Below are positions 61,131 to 64,000 of a stretch of 64,000 nt of DNA, piece by piece; position 1 is the first letter of the stretch, and each line of letters starts with the position of its first letter. The notes under the pieces are model-generated. The model ran no database searches. It was not told where the DNA came from and saw only the letters and a list, made by a program, of their open reading frames with translations. The translations under genes and the position numbers were made by a program. The stretch is taken from NCBI RefSeq assembly GCF_026210795.1, contig NC_089451.1, positions 1,472,001-1,536,000 on the forward strand, given 5' to 3'. The stretch is from Rhizophagus irregularis. Its lineage: Eukaryota; Glomeromycota; Glomeromycetes; Glomerales; Glomeraceae.

Positions 61131-61191
61131 GGCGTTTAATAAAAAAAAGAAATTATATTATCTTTTCCAGCCAGAGAAAATTTTATAGTAA

Positions 61192-61413
61192 ATGGCTCTC
61201 AGTAATGATAAAGGTAATAATCATATATATAAATACAATTATAGTTCTAATATTTTTAAACAAATTTATAATATAATAAAACTAGTTTCTGGTAATATTG
61301 AATTTGAAGGAAACAGCACTGAAGAATTTGAAGGAAGTGGCTCTGAGGAATTCAAAGGAAGTGACTCTAAAGAATTTGAAGAAAGTAGTATCAAGGAATC
61401 TAAAGGTTATTAA
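61192..61413 (+). CDS. Acidic-repeat ORF, probable first exon(s) of a microexon gene
   Basis: The ATG at 61192 opens a 73-codon ORF. After MALSNDK there is a possible 72-nt in-frame intron (61214-61285, GTAATA..ACTAG). The rest is a low-complexity acidic segment with imperfect repeats (EEFEGSGSEEFKGSDSKEFE). If unspliced it ends at TAA 61411-61413. If the donor-like GTTATT after AAAG (61406) is used, the coding part ends at 61405 with one spare base and joins the 3-nt exons that begin at 61543. There is no signal peptide. I do not recognise the family. Use of the donor is inferred from the phase agreement described for the array. Confidence 0.5.
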   Translation: MALSNDKGNNHIYKYNYSSNIFKQIYNIIKLVSGNIEFEGNSTEEFEGSGSEEFKGSDSKEFEESSIKESKGY

Positions 61414-64000
61414 ACATGCTAAAATATTAAATATTTATTTGTAAATACATTTAAACACTATCTATAATTATTTATACCTTACATAATATACAATTATAAT
61501 TTAAAATAACTATATTATACAAAATAATATTAAATAATTTAGCTCGTAAGTTAAAAAATTATCTTATAATTGAATAATAATGGAATTACTTATCATTTTT
61601 TTTACATTTCATGTAATTAAATAATTTATTTAATATAATACTGTAGTCAGTAAGTTATTAGTTATTTAAATCTTTAATTCTTTTATTTATTTTAAATAAT
61701 ATTCAAATAACTAAATTCTTTAATTAACTATTTAATAATTAATTGTATTAAAGACAGTAAGTTACAATATCATATTTATTTGTTTAATATTTTATATAAC
61801 TCAACTAATAATTATATTCTTAATTTAAATAGATTGTAAGTGATATTTTTAATTTACAGTTAATACTCTTGTATTATATTTATATTTGACTAATAATTGA
61901 TTAATAATATTAGGGTGTAAGTTATAGATATCTATATTTCCTATTATTTATATAATTTAAGCTACTAAATTCTTTGTATAAAAAATTATTTTGCATTTTT
62001 TTTAGTTGGTAAGTTATAAGTTATTTATTTTAATTATATTGTTACTTATTTATATAATATTTATATATAATTTAAATTAACTAAATTCTTTATTTAAAAA
62101 ATTATTTAATAATATAGAGCGTAAGTTATTTATTTAATTCCATTGTTACATATTTATATAATATTTTTATATTTTTTACATAATTTTAACTAATAAATTC
62201 TTTATTTAAAAAATTATTTAATAATATAGAGTGTGAGTTATTTATTTAATTCTATTATTACTTATTTATATAATATTTATATATAATTTAAACTAACTAA
62301 ATTCTTTATTTAAAAAATTATTAAATAATATAGTTCGTAAGTTATTTATTTAATTCTATTATTACTTTATTGTTATAATATTTATATATAATTTAAACTA
62401 ATTAAATTCTTTATTTAAAAAATTATTTAATAATATAGGGAGTAAGTTATTTATTTAATACTATTATTATTTATTTGATATTTATTTATAATTTAAACTA
62501 ATTAAATTCTTTATTTAAAAATTATTTAATAATATAGGGTGTAAGTTATTTAATTAATTTTATTATTACTTATTTATATAATATTTATATAACTTAAACT
62601 AACAAAATTTTTTATTTAAATAGGTTGTAAGTAATAAGTTATAAGTTATTTATTTAATTCTATTATTATTTGTTATATAATATTTATATATAATTTAAAT
62701 TAACTAAATTCTTTATTTAAATAGATCGTAAGTTATAAGTTATTTATTTAGTTCTATTATTACTTATTTACATATAATATAAATTAACTAAATTCTTTAT
62801 TTAAAAAATTATTTAATAATATAGAAGGTAAGTTATTTATTTAATTCTATTATTACTTACTTATATAATACTTGCATATAATTTAAATTAACCAAATTCT
62901 TTATTTAAATAGATCGTAAGTTATAAGTTATTTATTTAATTCTATTATTACTTATTATAATATTTACAATTAATTAAAACTAACTAAATTCTTTATTTAA
63001 AAAATTATTTAATAATATATATAGGGAGTAAGTTATTTATTTAATTACTTATTTATATAATATTTATATATAATTTAAATTCTTTATTTAAATAATTTTG
63101 TAATTTCTTTTACTAGTTGGTAAGTTATAAATTATTTATTTAATTCTATTATTACTTGTTATATAATAATTTAAACTAACTAAATTCTTCATTTAAAAAA
63201 TTATTTTGTAATTTCTTTTAGTTGGTAAGTTATTTATTTAATTCTATTATTACTTATTTATATAACATTTGCATATAATTTAAATTAACTAAATTCTTTA
63301 TTTAAAAAATGATTTAATAATATAGAGGGTAAGTTATTTAATTCTATTATTACTTTATTTATATAATACTTATATATAATTTAAACTAACCAAATTTTTT
63401 ATTTAAATAGATCGTAAGTTATAAGTTATTTATTTAATTTTATTATTACTTATTTATATAATATTTACATATAATTTAAATTAATTAAATTCTTTATTTA
63501 AATAGATTGTAAGTTTATTTAATTCTATTATTACTTATTTATATATTACTTATTCATATAATTTACATATATTTAAATTAACTAAATTCTTTATTTAAAT
63601 AGATCGTAAGTTATAAGTTATAAGTTATTTAATTTCATTATTACTTATTTATATAATATTTATATATAATTTAAACTAACTAAATTCTTTATTTAAATAG
63701 ATTGTAAGTTATAAGTTATAAGTTACATAATTCTATTATTATTTATTTAAATAACTAAATTCTTTATTTAAAAAATTATTTAATAATATAGGGGGTAAGT
63801 TATTTATTTTATTCTATTATTACTTATTTATATAATACTCCTATGTAATTTAAATAAATAAATTAACTAAATTCTTTATTTAAATAGATGGTAAGTTATA
63901 AGTTTTTTAATTAGTTCTATTATTACTTATTTATATAATATTTACATATAATTTCAATTAACTAAATTCTTTATTTAAATAGATTGTAAGTTATAAGTTA
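61406..64000 (+). repeat. Tandem array of 26 intron-like units, each with a 3-nt microexon candidate
   Basis: Units are 79-112 bp apart. Each has a donor (GTAAGT in 25, GTGAGT in one), AT-rich body, an ACTAA-type branch-point-like motif in most, an acceptor AG (TAG in 25, AAG in one), then exactly three bases before the next donor. First base and triplet: 61543 CTC, 61647 TCA, 61754 ACA, 61833 ATT, 61914 GGT, 62006 TTG, 62118 AGC, 62230 AGT, 62334 TTC, 62439 GGA, 62538 GGT, 62624 GTT, 62725 ATC, 62825 AAG, 62913 ATC, 63025 GGA, 63117 TTG, 63222 TTG, 63326 AGG, 63411 ATC, 63506 ATT, 63603 ATC, 63701 ATT, 63792 GGG, 63888 ATG, 63983 ATT. The flanks are conserved while the triplets vary (16 kinds), with no TAA, TAG or TGA among them. 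The array runs off the window. Confidence 0.85.

Larger units (their letters stand above)
59116..61191. other. Intergenic, contains a nested inverted repeat
   Basis: Apart from the element at 59999-60101 and the promoter motif at 61123 it is AT-rich and holds no gene that I can support. Confidence 0.4.

Noticed and set aside
61192..64000. The right-end array as an ordinary AT-rich satellite
   Set aside because: The fixed AG-N3-GTAAGT geometry in all 26 units, with variation concentrated in the three bases, is not what satellite drift produces. I keep plain satellite as the null hypothesis.
1..64000. tRNA, rRNA and CRISPR features
   Set aside because: I found no cloverleaf with the usual T-loop and anticodon pattern, no rRNA-like conserved blocks, and no direct repeats with regular unique spacers of CRISPR type. 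The array at 61.5-64 kb has near-identical long parts and 3-nt variable parts, the opposite of a CRISPR array.

Overview
The window looks like nuclear DNA of an arbuscular mycorrhizal fungus close to Rhizophagus (Glomeromycotina). It is very AT-rich. Genes are broken by short introns of about 60 to 110 nt with GT..AG ends. The gene content is also typical of that group: several copies of one tyrosine-kinase-like family with an N-terminal NWTSGN motif, a BTB-BACK protein, an HMG-box-like coiled-coil protein, HSPA12-type Hsp70 sequence and DUF7431-type proteins. The species is inferred from these families, not proven. All gene models below were built by hand from reading frames and splice signals.

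Layout. At 1-12 kb there is a Tc1/mariner-type MITE, a kinase gene with one frameshift (1673-3509, minus), a small secreted-protein candidate (4196-4639, minus), a complex GC-richer repeat (7.3-7.8 kb) and a BTB-BACK gene (10664-11711, minus). At 17-27 kb there is a six-exon HMG-box-like gene (17286-18818), a zone of decayed coding remnants and repeats (19.5-23.5 kb) that includes a MITE with a telomere-like core, and a complete six-exon short-chain dehydrogenase (25563-26931). At 30-41 kb there is a kinase whose catalytic motifs have decayed (30362-31899) and a hAT-like MITE. Next to them lies a head-to-head pair: a 1539-residue arrestin/DUF7431/Hsp70 fusion (33324-38360, minus) and a DUF7431-type protein (38828-40949). 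At 44-49 kb there is a dead Tc1 transposase and an eleven-exon SAMHD1-like HD phosphohydrolase. At 50-60 kb there is a pyrimidine minisatellite between inverted repeats, an intact kinase gene, a decayed copy of it split by a MITE, and another intact kinase (57621-59115, minus).

The most unusual part is the right end. From about 61.5 kb to the window edge there is a tandem array of units of about 79-112 bp. Each unit carries an intron-like 3' splice site, exactly three variable bases, and an intron-like 5' splice site (GTAAGT in 25 of 26 units, GTGAGT in one). All 26 units have this geometry. The array starts 130 bp after a short ORF (61192-61413) whose last possible donor leaves a one-base phase. 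In that phase the 26 joined triplets have no stop. The simplest reading is a gene with at least 26 consecutive 3-nt microexons, running out of the window. A 5-nt microexon in the fusion gene, needed to keep its 4620-nt frame open, shows independently that very small exons are plausible in this genome. Transcript data would decide it.
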